From assembly GCA_003024785.1 (NCBI GenBank), contig PUQB01000230.1, positions 305,257 through 369,256 on the forward strand: DNA of 64,000 nucleotides, in the 5' to 3' direction. Shown in pieces: positions 24,664-36,499 of this stretch. The translations under genes and the position numbers were made by a program. The notes under the pieces are model-generated. The model was given only the letters and a program-made list of their open reading frames with translations. It made no database searches and had not been told where the DNA came from. The stretch's first letter is position 1. Each line of letters opens with the position of its first letter. This DNA is from Selaginella tamariscina. Its lineage: Eukaryota > Streptophyta > Lycopodiopsida > Selaginellales > Selaginellaceae.

Positions 24664-25211
24664 TGTCAAGCCACGATCCAGGAACCAGGAAACGAGTAGG
24701 ATTCCGGGAACAGGAAGGCTTGACTCAGGAACAGGACCGAGAGCAGGACAGGAACCAGGAACAGGAATAGGAACAGGACGGATCCAGGAGCAGGACAGGA
24801 TCAGGATAGGATCCAGGAACAAGATAGGAACTAGACAGGATCCAAGAGCAAGACAGGAGCAGGAGGCAAAGAGTAAGACAAGAACAAGACAAGAGCAAGG
24901 AACAAGAATAATCGTAGAATGACTGGTGTTGATAGTTAACTGATTGTACAACAATTAGGTCGGAGCTTTTATGCTCACAACTCCAAGCTAATCTAGTCAT
25001 GAGTCTAATCTAGTCATGAGCTAAGAATAGTGTCCCTTATCCTCTAGGCATATCCTGTAGCATATCCTATAGGCATATCCTATAGGAATATCCTATAGGT
25101 ATATCCTGTAGGAATATCCTGCAGGCATATCCTGTAACCCGTATCCTGTATCCGAAATCCTGATCCTGCATCCTGTATCCTGCATCCTGTATCCTGTATC
25201 GGGTTGTGACA
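24664..25211 (-). repeat. LTR (3' LTR of the minus-strand element)
   Basis: 548 bp, TG...CA. Contains a tract of repeated TATCCTGTA/TATCCTATAGG words at about 25,050-25,200. Pairs with 28,568-29,123. Confidence 0.92.
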
Positions 25212-25222
25212 GCACCTCCTCC

Positions 25223-28200
25223 CTAAGGACGAGTTCCACGAGTCGTAGGACCTGGTTTAGCAGGATAATGCCGATGGAAGGCAGCAACTTTGGAAGAAGC
25301 ATGGAGTAAGTTGGATGCAGGTTCCCAAGTGCGATCGGTAGGCAAATAACCTTTCCAATCCACCAAGTATTGAAGTTGGCGACGATGAAGACGAGAATCA
25401 AGGATGGCTGCAACTTCGTACTCAGGTTCACCAGCAATGACCACAGGAGGGGGAGGAGAAGAAGCACGACCAGGAAGAGAAGAAGGATGATACGGCTCCA
25501 ACAAGGAGGTGTGAAACACAGGATGAAGTTTCACCGTGGATGGTAACTCGAGTCGGAAAGCTACAGGATTTACCTCCGCCACGATCCTGTAAGGGCCCAA
25601 TCGTTGAAAATCCAACTTAGAAGAAGGCCTGTTGGTGCGAATGTGTCGACGAAGAAGCCACACGAGATCACCAACCTTGTATGCAGGTGCCGGCTGACGG
25701 TGGCATCAGCATGATGCTTGTACCGTTCCTGTGCCTGCTGAAGATGAACCGGAGATCATCCTGTACCTGACGAAGATGCTGGAGACGATCCTGTACTGCA
25801 GGAGCGGAAGAAGGAGAAGCAGGAGAAGCAAAGTCAAAACGTGGATGGTGGCCTGTAAGAGCAAAGAAAGGTGTCTGGCCTGTAGATGCGTGAATGGAGT
25901 TGTTGTAGGCAAACTCCGCCATAGGAAGAAGGTCCAACCAATTATCCTGTTGGTAACTGATGAAGCACGAAGATATTGCTCCAAGGTCTGGATTGTGCGT
26001 TCTGACTGTCCATCAGTTTGCGGGTGATATCCTGAAGAAAGATCCGCTTTAACCTGTAGACTCCGAAGAAGCTCTCGCCAAAACTTGGACATGAATTGTG
26101 GACCTCGATCGGAAACAATGCTCTCAGGAAGACCATGATGTCGGAACACCTCACGGATCACCAACTCGGCAGTTGTCTGACCTGTAGCTGTCTTGTTGCA
26201 GGGTAGGAAATGAGCCTGCTTGGTGAAACGGTCAACCACCACAAGAACTGCATCGAATCCACGAGAAGGAGGAAGATCTGTGAGGAAATCCATAGAAATG
26301 GATCTCCAAGGAGCAGAAGGAACAGGAAGAGGACGAAGAAGACCAGAAGGTGCATGATGAGGCATCTTCGACCTGTTGCAGGTGTCACAACTCCGTACAA
26401 ACCTTTCCACAAAACCTCGCAACCCAGGCCACCAATAGTTGCGAGTCACCAACTCAACTGTCTTGGCCACACCAAAATGTCCTGTAGCCGGGGTATCATG
26501 ACAATCCTGTACCACACGAGTCCTGCAAACACCAACAGGAACGTACAGGAGACCTTCCCGGTACAGGAGTCCATCCTGTATGGTGAACAGGTTGTAGTCT
26601 GGACGGGAACTGGAGGAAGAGGAACTTGCAACGTCAGGATGAATGTGTGAGAACACATTCTTTGCCAAGTCGTCTGTATCCAACTGCGAACGGACGTCCT
26701 GTAGGAGTGTTGAATTTGCTGGAGCCTGATGAACCTGCAGTGCCGCAAGCCGGAATCGATCAGGACCCAACAACACTTGCCTTTGACAGTCAAATGCAGG
26801 ATCGCCCGGGCTTGGTGCAAGGTAAGAGCGCCTAGACAATGCGTCCGCCTTGCCATTCCGAAAACCGGGCCTGTAGACGATGACGAAGTCAAAACGTGAT
26901 AGGAACTCTGCCCACCTAGCCTGTCGCCGACTGAGAACTCGAGCCGTTTGAAAGTACTCCAGGTTCTTGTGATCCGTAAGAACTTGTACAGGATGTGCAG
27001 CACCTTCCAGGAAATGCCGCCACTCCTCAAACGAATCCACAATGGCCTTGAGTTCCTTGTCATGAATCTCGTAGTTGATCTCCGCCGACAGGAACTTACG
27101 AGAGTGAAAAGCTACAGGATGAAGCAACTTGTCCTCTCCAACTTGCGATAGGACGGATCCTACTGCAAAATCCGAGGCATCTGCTTCAACGAAGAAAGGA
27201 CGAGAAGGATCAGGATGTGCTAAAATCGGAGCTGTCGTGAAGGTGTCCTTGAGTGTTGTGAATGCATGTTCCGCCTTGTCGGACCAAGAGAAAACCTCTG
27301 TGCGCTTGGTGAGTTCCGTGAGTGGAAGTACACGCTTGGAGAAGTCCTGTATGAATCGCCTGTAGAAGTTTGCAAAGCCAAGGAAACATTGTACATCTCG
27401 TACAGACTTGGGCCTCTCCCACTCCACGATGGTCTTCACCTTGTGCATGTCCATGGAAACGCCAGCAGGAGAGACGATGTAGCCCAAGAACTCCACAGAA
27501 TCCCTATCGAAAAAACACTTCTCCAACTTCGCATACAAGCCATGCTCACGAAGCCGCTGTAGAACCAACCGTACATGCTTGTCATGTGCCGCCTGGTCCT
27601 TGGAGAAAATCAAAATGTCGTCGAGGTAGATCACCACAAACTGGTCCAAGAAGTCACGAAAGATGTCGTTCACCATGTGTTGGAACAGCTGGGGCATTGG
27701 TAAGGCCGAAAGGCATCACCGTGTACTCGAAGTGTCCATACCTTGTACGAAAGGCAGTCTTCCACTCATCGCCGGGACGAATCCGTACAAGGTTGTAGGC
27801 CCCTCGTAAGTCGATCTTCGTGAACACCTTTGCTCCTCGCAGCCGATCGAGAAGTTCCGGGATCAATGGCAACGGGTACCGATTCCGAATGGTAGCTTGA
27901 TTCAAACCCCTGTAGTCCACAACCAAACGTAAGCTCCCATCCTTCTTCTTGACAAAGAAGATTGGCGCTCCTGCAGGGGACTTTGAGTGACGAATGAAGC
28001 CAGATGCCAAGTTGTCCTCGATGTACTGGCGAAGAACCTCCAACTCTGTGGGTGACAATGCGTAAATGGTCCGAACGGTGGGTCTTTCCTTCTGCAAGAT
28101 CAATAGGACAGTCGTAGGACCTGTGAACAGGAAGAACTGTAGCCTTGTGCTTGTCGAAAACGTCCTTAAGTCGTGGTACTTGGATGGTAGAGAAGAAGGA

Positions 28201-28470
28201 AGGAGAGGAGAAGGAGTAGGCGAAGAAGAAGGAGTAGGCGAAGGAGATTGAAAACAGGAGATGGCATGCTGATCTTCGGCTCCGGAGAAAAGTTCGATGA
28301 AGAAGGAACCACAGATGCCTAGAGAGAGCCTGTGCAGCAGCCTTGGAGGATGCATCAGCAGCTGCATGTGCCGATGGGTGGAGCCTTGCAAATCGGTGAA
28401 CCACTTGGCGCAAGTGGCCAGCTCATGGAGCACATTTGGTGCTCGCGTGGAAGTGCTCAAAATCAGCCAT
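25223..28470 (-). CDS. Retrotransposon pol: reverse transcriptase, RNase H, integrase, chromodomain (frameshifted)
   Basis: Minus-strand polyprotein in three to four frame segments. From the 5' side: linker and RT fingers ([20 protein letters not shown], about 27,965-27,900), then [12 protein letters not shown] frame change follows near 27,695. The next segment carries the catalytic [11 protein letters not shown]; RNase H ([33 protein letters not shown]); integrase zinc finger ([17 protein letters not shown]); and the catalytic core ([34 protein letters not shown]). After a frame change near 25,940 it ends with AEFAYNNS, then [14 protein letters not shown] and a chromodomain ([27 protein letters not shown]). 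The chromodomain places it among plant chromoviruses. CCTGTA/TACAGG hexamers are unusually frequent in it. Confidence 0.9.
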
Positions 28471-28567
28471 GATCTTATGAAAGAAAGAAAGAGAAAAACG
28501 AAGGAAAAGAATCAAGGAAAAAAAAGTAGCTAGAAACGAAGAGCTATGAAAGGAGTTACTATCAAAC

Positions 28568-29123
28568 TGTCAAGCCACGATCCAGGAACCAGGAAACGAG
28601 TAGGATTCCGGGAACAGGAAGGCTTGACTAGGAACAGGACCGAGAGGACAGGAACCAGGAACAGGAATAGAACAGGACGGATCCAGGAACAGGACGGATC
28701 CAGGAGCAGGACAGGATCAGGATAGGATCCGAACAAGATGGAACTAGACAGGATCCAAGAGCAAGACAGGAGCAGGAGGCAAAGAGTAAGACAAGAACAA
28801 GACAAGAGCAAGGAACAAGAATAATCGTAGAATGACTGGTGTTGATAGTAACTGATTGTACAACAATTAGGTCGGAGCTTTTAGCTCACAACTCCAAGCT
28901 AATCTAGTCATGAGTCTAATCTAGTCATGAGCTAAGAATAGTGTCCCTTATCCTCTAGGCATATCCTGTAGCATATCCTATAGGCATATCCTATAGGAAT
29001 ATCCTATAGGTATATCCTGTAGGAATATCCTGCAGGCATATCCTGTAACCCGTATCCTGTATCCGAAATCCTGCATCCTGTATCCTGTATCCTGCATCCT
29101 GTATCTTGTATCGGGTTGTGACA
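28568..29123 (-). repeat. LTR (5' LTR of the minus-strand element)
   Basis: 556 bp, nearly identical to 24,664-25,211 apart from small indels. This suggests fairly recent insertion. Confidence 0.92.
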
Positions 29124-30806
29124 GGATGTGCCTTGCTTGGCCGTGAGTGTTACACCTAGCTTGACGTGGAGGAGGAGGCTGGAGACAAGCCTCAACCTTT
29201 GCCTCTTAGAACGTGCATTCCGACAAGACCTCCCAGGCATAGATTCACCAACGTTAAGGGTAAGCTACCCCGAAGGTGGGACGTACCCCTGGCATCTGGA
29301 AGTTAGGGCGGCACAACAGAGGGTTGTGCCTTGACGACACAAGCTAGAGCTTGCACCGGGAGAAGAGTAACGAGCTCAGTCATGAACCCAGGAACCCTCA
29401 CTCTTATATACTACCTTATTTATGTGATAGAGGCCCCCCCCCCCCCCGTTTTCCTGTTTACATAAGTGGGCTAGCACTGAAATCTCATTCCCAGAGGGAA
29501 CATACTTGGTGAGTTATCCATCGACCCCTAAACCCTAACCTGTCAAACCTGGGGGTATTTCTAAGCATATCCGACATGCCGAACTCATCGAAACTAGCCA
29601 TTAATCCAACCGGGACACGAAAAACGAGGGTAAGAGTTTTCTAGAAGGTAAGTGCTACCTTCGATTAGAGTTTCTCGAGATATCTAAGGACAGCCGGCCG
29701 GACTACCCCTAAACACCTAAGTACACTAAGCAAGGCTGTTTCTCACTATATTTAGGGCTTGTCAACATAGTACAGTAGGTAACAACAGTCAATGTCTAAA
29801 GTAAAGAGGAGTCATAGTAAAAACTATGACAAAGGGCGTGCCTCAAGCGTTATATCATGTGACTTCTAGCCCAGTGTTACATCTTCATGTGGCACTGCCT
29901 TCTACAATGTGGGCTATCATGCCATAACCCTTAGATTCAAGAGTTACACTAAGTGTCACAAACGTGGCTCCTAAATGCCAACTCTAGAACCTTAATAAAC
30001 CCTGAGGAACTGGGTAATGTGAACTTGTCAAACAAGATCCTATGCACACGGTTGGACAAGGACACGAATGTGCCTTGCTTGGCCATGAGTGCTACACCTA
30101 GCTTAACGTGGAGAAGGAGGCTGAAGACAAGCCTCAACCTCAGCCTCTTGGAATGTGCATTTTAATAAGACCTTTCAGGCATGGATTCATCAACGTTAAG
30201 GGTGTGCTACTCTGAAGATGGAATGTACCCCTGTCATCTGGAAGTTAAGGCGTCATAACAAAGAGTTGTGCCTTAACGACACAAGTTAGAGCTTGCACTG
30301 GCAGAAGAGCAACAAACTCAGTCATGAACATAGGAGCTCTCCTACTCATACTCTATCTTATTTATGTGACAAAGCCCCCCCCTTTCCTAAATGTGTAAGT
30401 GGGCTGGCACAAAATTAGCTAGCCCCTTATTAAGTTAATGAGAGAGTGTTTAACTTAGCCTAACTCTAACTCTAAAACCCTACCCAAGGGGGTGGGGGTT
30501 TTAGGGCGTGGGTTAGGTCAACCCTAAGGGTGTTCCTAACCCTACTAAACACGCCGAACTTTTCTACATTAACCAATCAACCTAACTTGGACGTCAAAAT
30601 TGAGGGTGTGTTTCTAGAAAGTAAGTTCTAACTTCACTTAGAATTTTTTACAAATACTTAATGACACCTGGTCGGACCATCACCAAATACCCAAGTGCAT
30701 TAACTGGGCTTGTTTCCTGCTACATATAGGGTCCATCAACATAGTACAATAGGTAACAATAGTTAACGTCCAAAATAAAGGGTTGAGTCATAGTAAAAAC
30801 TATGAC
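29124..30806. repeat. Host repeat: right half of interrupted unit, then a second unit
   Basis: Unit 1 resumes at 29,129 and ends at the short palindrome GTCATAGTAAAAACTATGAC (29,811-29,830). Unit 2 begins at about 29,832 (AAGGGCGTGCCTCAAGCG) and ends at the same palindrome (30,787-30,806). A third partial unit is at 48,146-48,902. Shared blocks include CCTAGCTT.ACGTGGAG.AGG, a polyC tract (about 14 C at 29,433, shorter elsewhere), and GCCGAACT. Frames are short and unrecognised. Confidence 0.8.
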
Positions 30807-31107
30807 ATTAATAATAACTGATTGTACAATAATTAAGTCAGAGCTTTTATATTCACAACTCCAAGAGCTAATCTAAGTATAAGTTAAAAATAATACTCCA
30901 TGAACTAATTTAGGCATGAGCTAAAAATAATGTCCCTTATCCTATAAGTATATCTTATAAGCATATCTTGTAGGAATATCCTATTGGTATATTTTGTAGG
31001 TATATCATGTTGGTATATGTTGTAGGTATATAGGCATATCATGTATCCCATATCATGTATTTTGTATCTTGTAGGTTGTATTCTATATTTATATTGGGTC
31101 ATGACAT
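30807..31107. repeat. Truncated LTR remnant of the gypsy family
   Basis: Matches the distal part of the LTR at about 24,930-25,211: AACTGATTGTACAA.AATTA, GTCAGAGCTTTTATATTCAC, GTCCCTTATCCTATA, TATATC/TGTAGG words and an end reading GGGTCATGACA. A parallel remnant lies at 48,903-49,177. Both start immediately after the GTCATAG...CTATGAC palindrome. Confidence 0.75.
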
Positions 31108-32919
31108 ATTGAACCTATATTTATACCTCCTCAGCAACATCTTGAAAATGGGTTCCATTGTGTATGTGTGTGTGTGAAAGAGAGAGAGAGAGTCCATATA
31201 TGTATATATATATATATTGAATGTAGGAGGTTAATCTTCACTTATCATTTTTCATTCTTCAAAATTAAAGGTCTTTAACACCTTGCAATAATTAATAGCA
31301 ATACAATCAGCATTTTTTTAACAATTTAGTGCTAGTATGCATCATACACAAAAAGTAACCCCATAAAGACCATCGGTAACAGCACGGTCTTAATTAAAGA
31401 TGAAGAAGAAGCTATGCATTTGCATCATGAGCACTTATATGCATATGTTTAATGTAGTGTTTGACAATTAAAAGTCCAACGATGCGAGAAACTCTTCTAC
31501 TCTTGTGTATGCCGACCATTGATTTGATTGAATTTAATTTAATGATTTAGTTGGTCTAATTTCCCCACGTTAACACTTGTGGTATGGATGACATAGTGTT
31601 TTAAACATTTTTCAAACATTTTTCAAACACAATTGTTATTATTCCTTCTGTTCTAATAAAATATAAATTTTTATATTTACCAAGTTAAAGTACTACTTTA
31701 TCATAGTTTTTACTATAACTCTACCCTTTACTTCCGAAGGTAAATATATTTAATAATTTAAATAGAAACTTTAAACATATTTAATAATTTAATATCATTA
31801 AAATAATTGAATTTAGCTTACATAGTTTCTCCTGTAATATCGAGAATCCAAAAGCATATGCATCATGTCTTGTTCAAGAAAGAAGATATTCACCAAATAA
31901 AAGGAAAAAAAATTCATAAATATAAATAAATAACATAATATATTTACAATTCAACTCCATAAATTATTAAATGGAACTAATTAGTCTGAAGCCTGGTTAA
32001 AACTAGAATACGGTGAAATACGTATACCCATTCCTTACATACACCTTATACAACCTCTGTTTTCTAAACTTCCACCGTATATATTCGTCCTATCCTTCGT
32101 ATCCATGAGCTCCATATATCTCTACACCATCAAATCCTACAAATATGTAGTCTATTAAACTCTTTATATTGGAGTAAGTTTTAATGCATTTCCAGCAGCA
32201 ACTTGATACTCCCTCACAACCTTGGGGATTTCGTTAGTTTGTAAAGCTCGTGGAGTTGGATATGGCGCTGAAGTTTCCCTTGCGAGTTTACACCGGTCTT
32301 GCATAGAAGATATAGGAGCTTGACCATTGGATTGCTATGCTGGATGTAAAATACACGCTGTGTGTATATACAGGTTCTATAAAAAATTCATTAAGAAAAT
32401 GTGAAACTCGACCAACATGCCTTTATATTCAATGTGAGTTTGTGCGTGTGTGTGTCGAGACTGAGAGAGAGAGAGAGAGAGCTTGAGATCTAAACAAGAC
32501 CTGCTGAGCTTAGACATCTTCGAGTAAGGGTATTGCCATCCCAACACTCGCATACTCCTTCCAAGCAACAAACTATAGGCTTCCATGCCTCCTTTGACCA
32601 GATTCCTGGAATATCTGTATACATATAAATGACATGCATATACGCTCGACTTAAACACAAGTCGTATATTCGTAACCTTTTTGGATTCTTTAAACTTTGA
32701 TTTGTACATTTAGAATATTTTCCATATATTGACTCGGTTAATATATATCTATACGATTCATAGCTGTAGGAGAAACTAACTAGATATTAAGAGGCCACCT
32801 TGAGTTGTTCTCTATGAGTAATACAGGGCAGCATGAGATTTTGGAATGTAATTGTAAGATCTACATCTTGTTAGCGGTGCAAGCACAACCCTGAAAGATC
32901 AAACTAATTATGTGTACAG

Positions 32920-32965
<46 letters not shown>

Positions 32966-33296
32966 TTGTTTAATATATTACTACTGTGCTAGTAGTTACC
33001 TGTGATTGAGATGGAACGGATCCAACTTTTCACAAGGCGATTTAATCAGATGGTTCATATAGTACGTACGTGTCACAAGACATGTTGAATTATGTGAAGT
33101 TTATATAAAGACAGAGCATGCCCAACTCGAGCGTATTCTGCTTTGTTTATCACCTGCTTGTAACATCATAAATATGAGAGAGAGAGAGAGTTTAAGTATG
33201 TCTACACTAGTATATTTTCATGTATAAAGACAAACAGATACATATTCAGAAGGATAAACAGATACACACGCACAGACATGCACATGGGTGTGTGTG

Positions 33297-33342
<46 letters not shown>

Positions 33343-33690
33343 CTATATCTTAATATGAATCATAAAGCTTGTACTTCTTTATATATCAAAATAAAAAATA
33401 ATTCTATCACAACCATTCAAAAGGAATGTTTATTTTTGAAATATATTTTCATGTGTTGGTTGAGTTATTTATATAAATAAAATGCATACAAAAACATGGG
33501 AAACATTGCAAATTTACAATTATTAATACCTTAAATATTAAAGTGTAAATATATTACTATATATTATTCTTTAATGATTTACAAACTATAGTCATTTGTG
33601 TAAATAAATAAACTGTATAAACAACGATGTTTAACTATAAATAAAATGTATCGAGCAGACCAAAAAATTAATATAAAATTTGGAACATAT
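31108..33690. repeat. Segmental duplication copy B, left and middle part
   Basis: Collinear with copy C at 49,178-52,310. Landmarks are GGGTTCCATTGTGT, CAATCAGCATTT, CTAATTTCCCCAC, GAATACGGTGAAATACGTAT, CTTGTTAGCGGTGCAAGCAC and GATGGAACGGATCCAACTTT. Together with 30,040-31,107 against 48,146-49,177, the B/C duplication spans more than 3.5 kb. Confidence 0.85.
32160..33160 (-). pseudogene. Exon remnants of an unidentified gene, copy B
   Basis: Four coding-like blocks on the minus strand separated by intron-like AT/GA-rich spacers: about 33,160-33,000 (VINKAEYARVGHALSLYK), 32,900-32,790 (CAG acceptor, then VLAPLTR), 32,620-32,490 (GGMEAYSLLLGRSMRVLGW, then YSKMSKLSR) and 32,335-32,173 (LARETSAPYPTPRALQTNEI, then PKVVREYQVAAGNALK and a stop). 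The last block is also open in copy C with mostly silent or mild substitutions. I do not recognise the protein. Frames do not join cleanly, so it is treated as a remnant. Confidence 0.35.
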
Positions 33691-34290
33691 TACATGCTTT
33701 AAAACATGAGATCCTTACTTGACACTTGTAAGCTTGGGCATTGCTGGAAGATTGGGCTTGTACCTACAATATACACATTGGCATATGTTACACCTCAATA
33801 CACTCTCCTCTCTCGCACAGATACAACACACACTACAACTATATACACAGATATATATATTACAGGTCTCTTCAGCAGATACATCTGACAGTACAGGAGC
33901 ACATACACACACAAGGTCCTTACTTGACAAGGCCTACAAATATATACACCAACTAACCACGCACGCACACACACACACAGACACGATCCTTACTTGGACG
34001 TCGGTGTAGCCTTGGGCGTGTCTGCAGGGACGGACCTATACACATAAAAACATATATATATATTGTAGGAATATCATATACAATATGTATACTACAAACA
34101 GCCACACTTACTTCACAGCTTCCAAACCTTCGCAAAGCTTGGATGCGTACGTCACCTTGGGCCTAGAACAAATAGTGAGTCCACGCTAAACAAAGCAGGG
34201 AAGATACAACCATAAAACACAGGGATGCATAAGAATTGTTCTACTGGTGTTTAAAAAGGTTACACGCACACACGCTCACACACACACACA
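33690..34290. repeat. Segmental repeat unit upstream of NTPase copy 2
   Basis: Same unit as 12,780-13,410 and 19,690-20,250. Short open frames across it are shared artefacts of the repeat. Confidence 0.85.
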
Positions 34291-36251
34291 TTGTGGTGGT
34301 GAAGAGCGGCCATGTGGAGGTGGCAGAAAACCCAGGCGGAGGAGAACAGCAGCGAAGATCTCACAGGTGGTGGGGTGGTAAAGAGCGTGGTGGTGGTGGT
34401 GGACTTGAACCCTTTGTTGGAAGAGGTGGTGGAAGTCGTGACGCCATAGTTTTGTAAAATGTAGAAAGAGCATGATAAACAGCCTCCTTGTTCATAGATA
34501 CCACTTCCGCAGAACAGTATGCGAACCTCCTCCTGTTTTCGGAGTGCCTCCTGCAGGAGTTTGCGAGCTCCCTCTTGTTTCTCGACTGCATTCGTTAAGT
34601 TAAAGTAATAAAATTAAATTATAATGTAGGAGATTGCCAGCTTCCTTTTCTGCTTCGAGTGCCTCCTCTAGTGCATTTCCAGCATCTTTCTGACGTGCAG
34701 CCTCCCTCGCGGGCACCACCACCACCGAGCTGCAGTTGCAGTGACTCTATCTTCGGCTGCAGTGACTCTATCTTTGGCTGCGGTGACTTCGCGTTCGGCA
34801 ACCTGGAGTGAGATCACATCCCTGCACCACCGATTACGAATCTTCACCACGTTATCCTGAGGTTGAAGGCATGACCAGTCGGCAGTCGAGGGGACTTCTT
34901 CCAACTCAACCTCTTCAAGAGCGTCCAAATTTTTTATAAAAAAATCCTGAAACCAAGAAAAATAAATAAAGAATAAGTGAGAACACGAAGCCAAATGTAG
35001 CCTCCTGATCTTCTGGTGGCTGACGTCGTGGCTTACGTCGTGTAAGATGCGGAAGCACACCCCGTTCCACCGTTCGTTGTTTAGTAGCATCCACTAGCTG
35101 CCACAAATGAGCGAGGCTAGATCCTACCAAATAAACGTACCGCTCCGCCAAGTCTGTAGTGATCTTACCATGAGAACCCAAAGCGCTATCAACAAACCTC
35201 ACAAGTTCCTCCTCAGGAATGGATGGCAGGTTGTATCCTTTTGCCCTCCTCAAAGCCCGCCTGGCGTTCCAGTATTCCCAAGCCCTGCTCCTCGGATGAA
35301 ACAAGCCATACACTAAAACTTTTTTCATCCCTAGCGCACTTCCCGATGCTTGCGATACTGTCTCTCATCTAGCTTGTTCACGTTGTCCAAGATGATCACA
35401 AGGGAACTAGAAGCATCAGGACAAAGCCACACGTTACCAGCCACCGTGAGCCTGTCCCATCCGCTCGTTCCCCTTACAAGTTCATGGCCTCCTCCGCTGC
35501 TGCCTCCCTGTCCACAGAGAAGTACGAACAGGTGCCCCCGCCGACTCCTCCGCTGCCGCCGCGGAAGGCGTCGGAGACAGTAGTCGGATATTTAAAGAGG
35601 ATGATGTTCGCGAAGGGGATCATGACTCTGCTTTTCAGCCTGGTTGTGGCGTTTTGGTTTCTGTGACACTGCCTTCCTCGTCTGGCGCTTGAATCACCCT
35701 CTGCTCCCCGATTTCTCTTTGCCAGAGCCGCACGTGGACACGAGCAAAGCTGAAGATGAGTTGCTCGTTATGATGAATGATAGCCCGCAGTTTGTGGCAG
35801 TCTTCGGGCTGTGGGAAACACTACCATCCTTTCTGCTGCAAAGAGGAGAGGAAAAGCTGTGTTCTATACTACACCATGGGCAAAGGTGCGTCTCTGAAGG
35901 CCTTGGAGGAGAAAATCCAGAAGGAGTATGGAGTCCAAGTAGAAAATCCAGGTGTATGGAGCAATGTTCCATACTCCTTCTGGATTTTCTCCTCCAAGAA
36001 GTCGAAAACCCTAGACTTGTGGCTTGTGGCGGAGGGGTCGACGTCGGGAACTCTGGGCGGCGGCAGAGAGAACCGCCGTCGACGGCGGCGGAGGAGGCGG
36101 ACGTCGGGAACTCTGGGCGGCGACAGAGAGGGCCCATCCACCTCCAACACCTGCCATCAAACCTGATGCTCGAGCCGGCGGCAGCGGGGGAGGCGGACGT
36201 CGGGAACTCTGGGCGGCGGCAGAGAAACTCGCATCATCGAAAAAGCCCTAG
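34276..36251 (-). pseudogene. P-loop NTPase gene, copy 2, disrupted by an internal inversion
   Basis: Collinear with copy 1 on the minus strand at both ends: the helical C-terminus (about 34,330-34,800), the core block (LVYGLFHPRSRAWEYWNAR, then AKGYNLPSIPEEELVRFVDS and DLAERYVYLVGSSLAHLWQL, about 35,320-35,090), and the GC-rich N-terminal repeats (36,230-36,010). The segment 35,485-35,967 is inverted, so the transmembrane and Walker A region now reads on the plus strand. There it starts by chance with an in-frame ATG at 35,484 (MASSAAASL, then KASETVVGYLKRM). Walker A is lost through deletions (copy 1 FGIPGCGKTTT is FGLWETLPS here). The copy also has a 30-odd-base AT insertion near 34,597-34,628. 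Very unlikely to encode a working protein. Confidence 0.7.
35902..35998. repeat. 31-bp perfect inverted repeat at the inversion junction
   Basis: 35,902-35,932 and 35,968-35,998 are exact reverse complements (starting CTTGGAGGAGAAAATCCAG and ending CTGGATTTTCTCCTCCAAG), separated by 35 bases. Copy A has this sequence once (about 21,472-21,501), so the inverted second copy arose with the inversion. Confidence 0.95.
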
Positions 36252-36499
36252 AACCTAGATCGGACGGCCGGGATTGAAATACCATTGCCCTAAATGACCG
36301 AATATTCGTGCAGTGCTTCTGATTTCCAGATTTTAACCGAACCCTAGATTAAGCAAGAGATTAGTAGAAAATTTAGTAGTTGATGGTCAAATATGAATTA
36401 ACTAATAAAAATACATAATAATTAATGTTTATTGTTGATGTTTTTCAATGAGTTTTTAAATAAATATTAACCTCAAAATTTCACAATCGTAATATCTTT
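36252..36499. other. Promoter side of NTPase copy 2
   Basis: Counterpart of 22,173-22,479. AT-rich, no coding signal. Confidence 0.35.

Larger units (their letters stand above)
24664..29123 (-). mobile_element. Ty3/gypsy chromodomain LTR retrotransposon, gag/protease-deleted
   Basis: LTRs at 24,664-25,211 and 28,568-29,123 both begin TGTCAAGCCACGATCC and end GGGTTGTGACA on the plus strand. The insertion is flanked by GGATG at 24,659-24,663 and 29,124-29,128. The purine-rich stretch next to the left LTR (AGGGAGGAGGTGC on the minus strand, from 25,224) is a good polypurine tract. The internal region is only about 3.36 kb and goes from a short gag-like start (MADFEHF at 28,470) almost directly to the linker before reverse transcriptase. 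Gag, zinc knuckle and protease are therefore missing. It probably depends on enzymes from a relative for movement. Confidence 0.92.

Noticed and set aside
29811-30806. Helitron ends (hairpin near a 3' terminus)
   Set aside because: No CTRR after the hairpin and no TC start found. The hairpin directly abuts other repeats.
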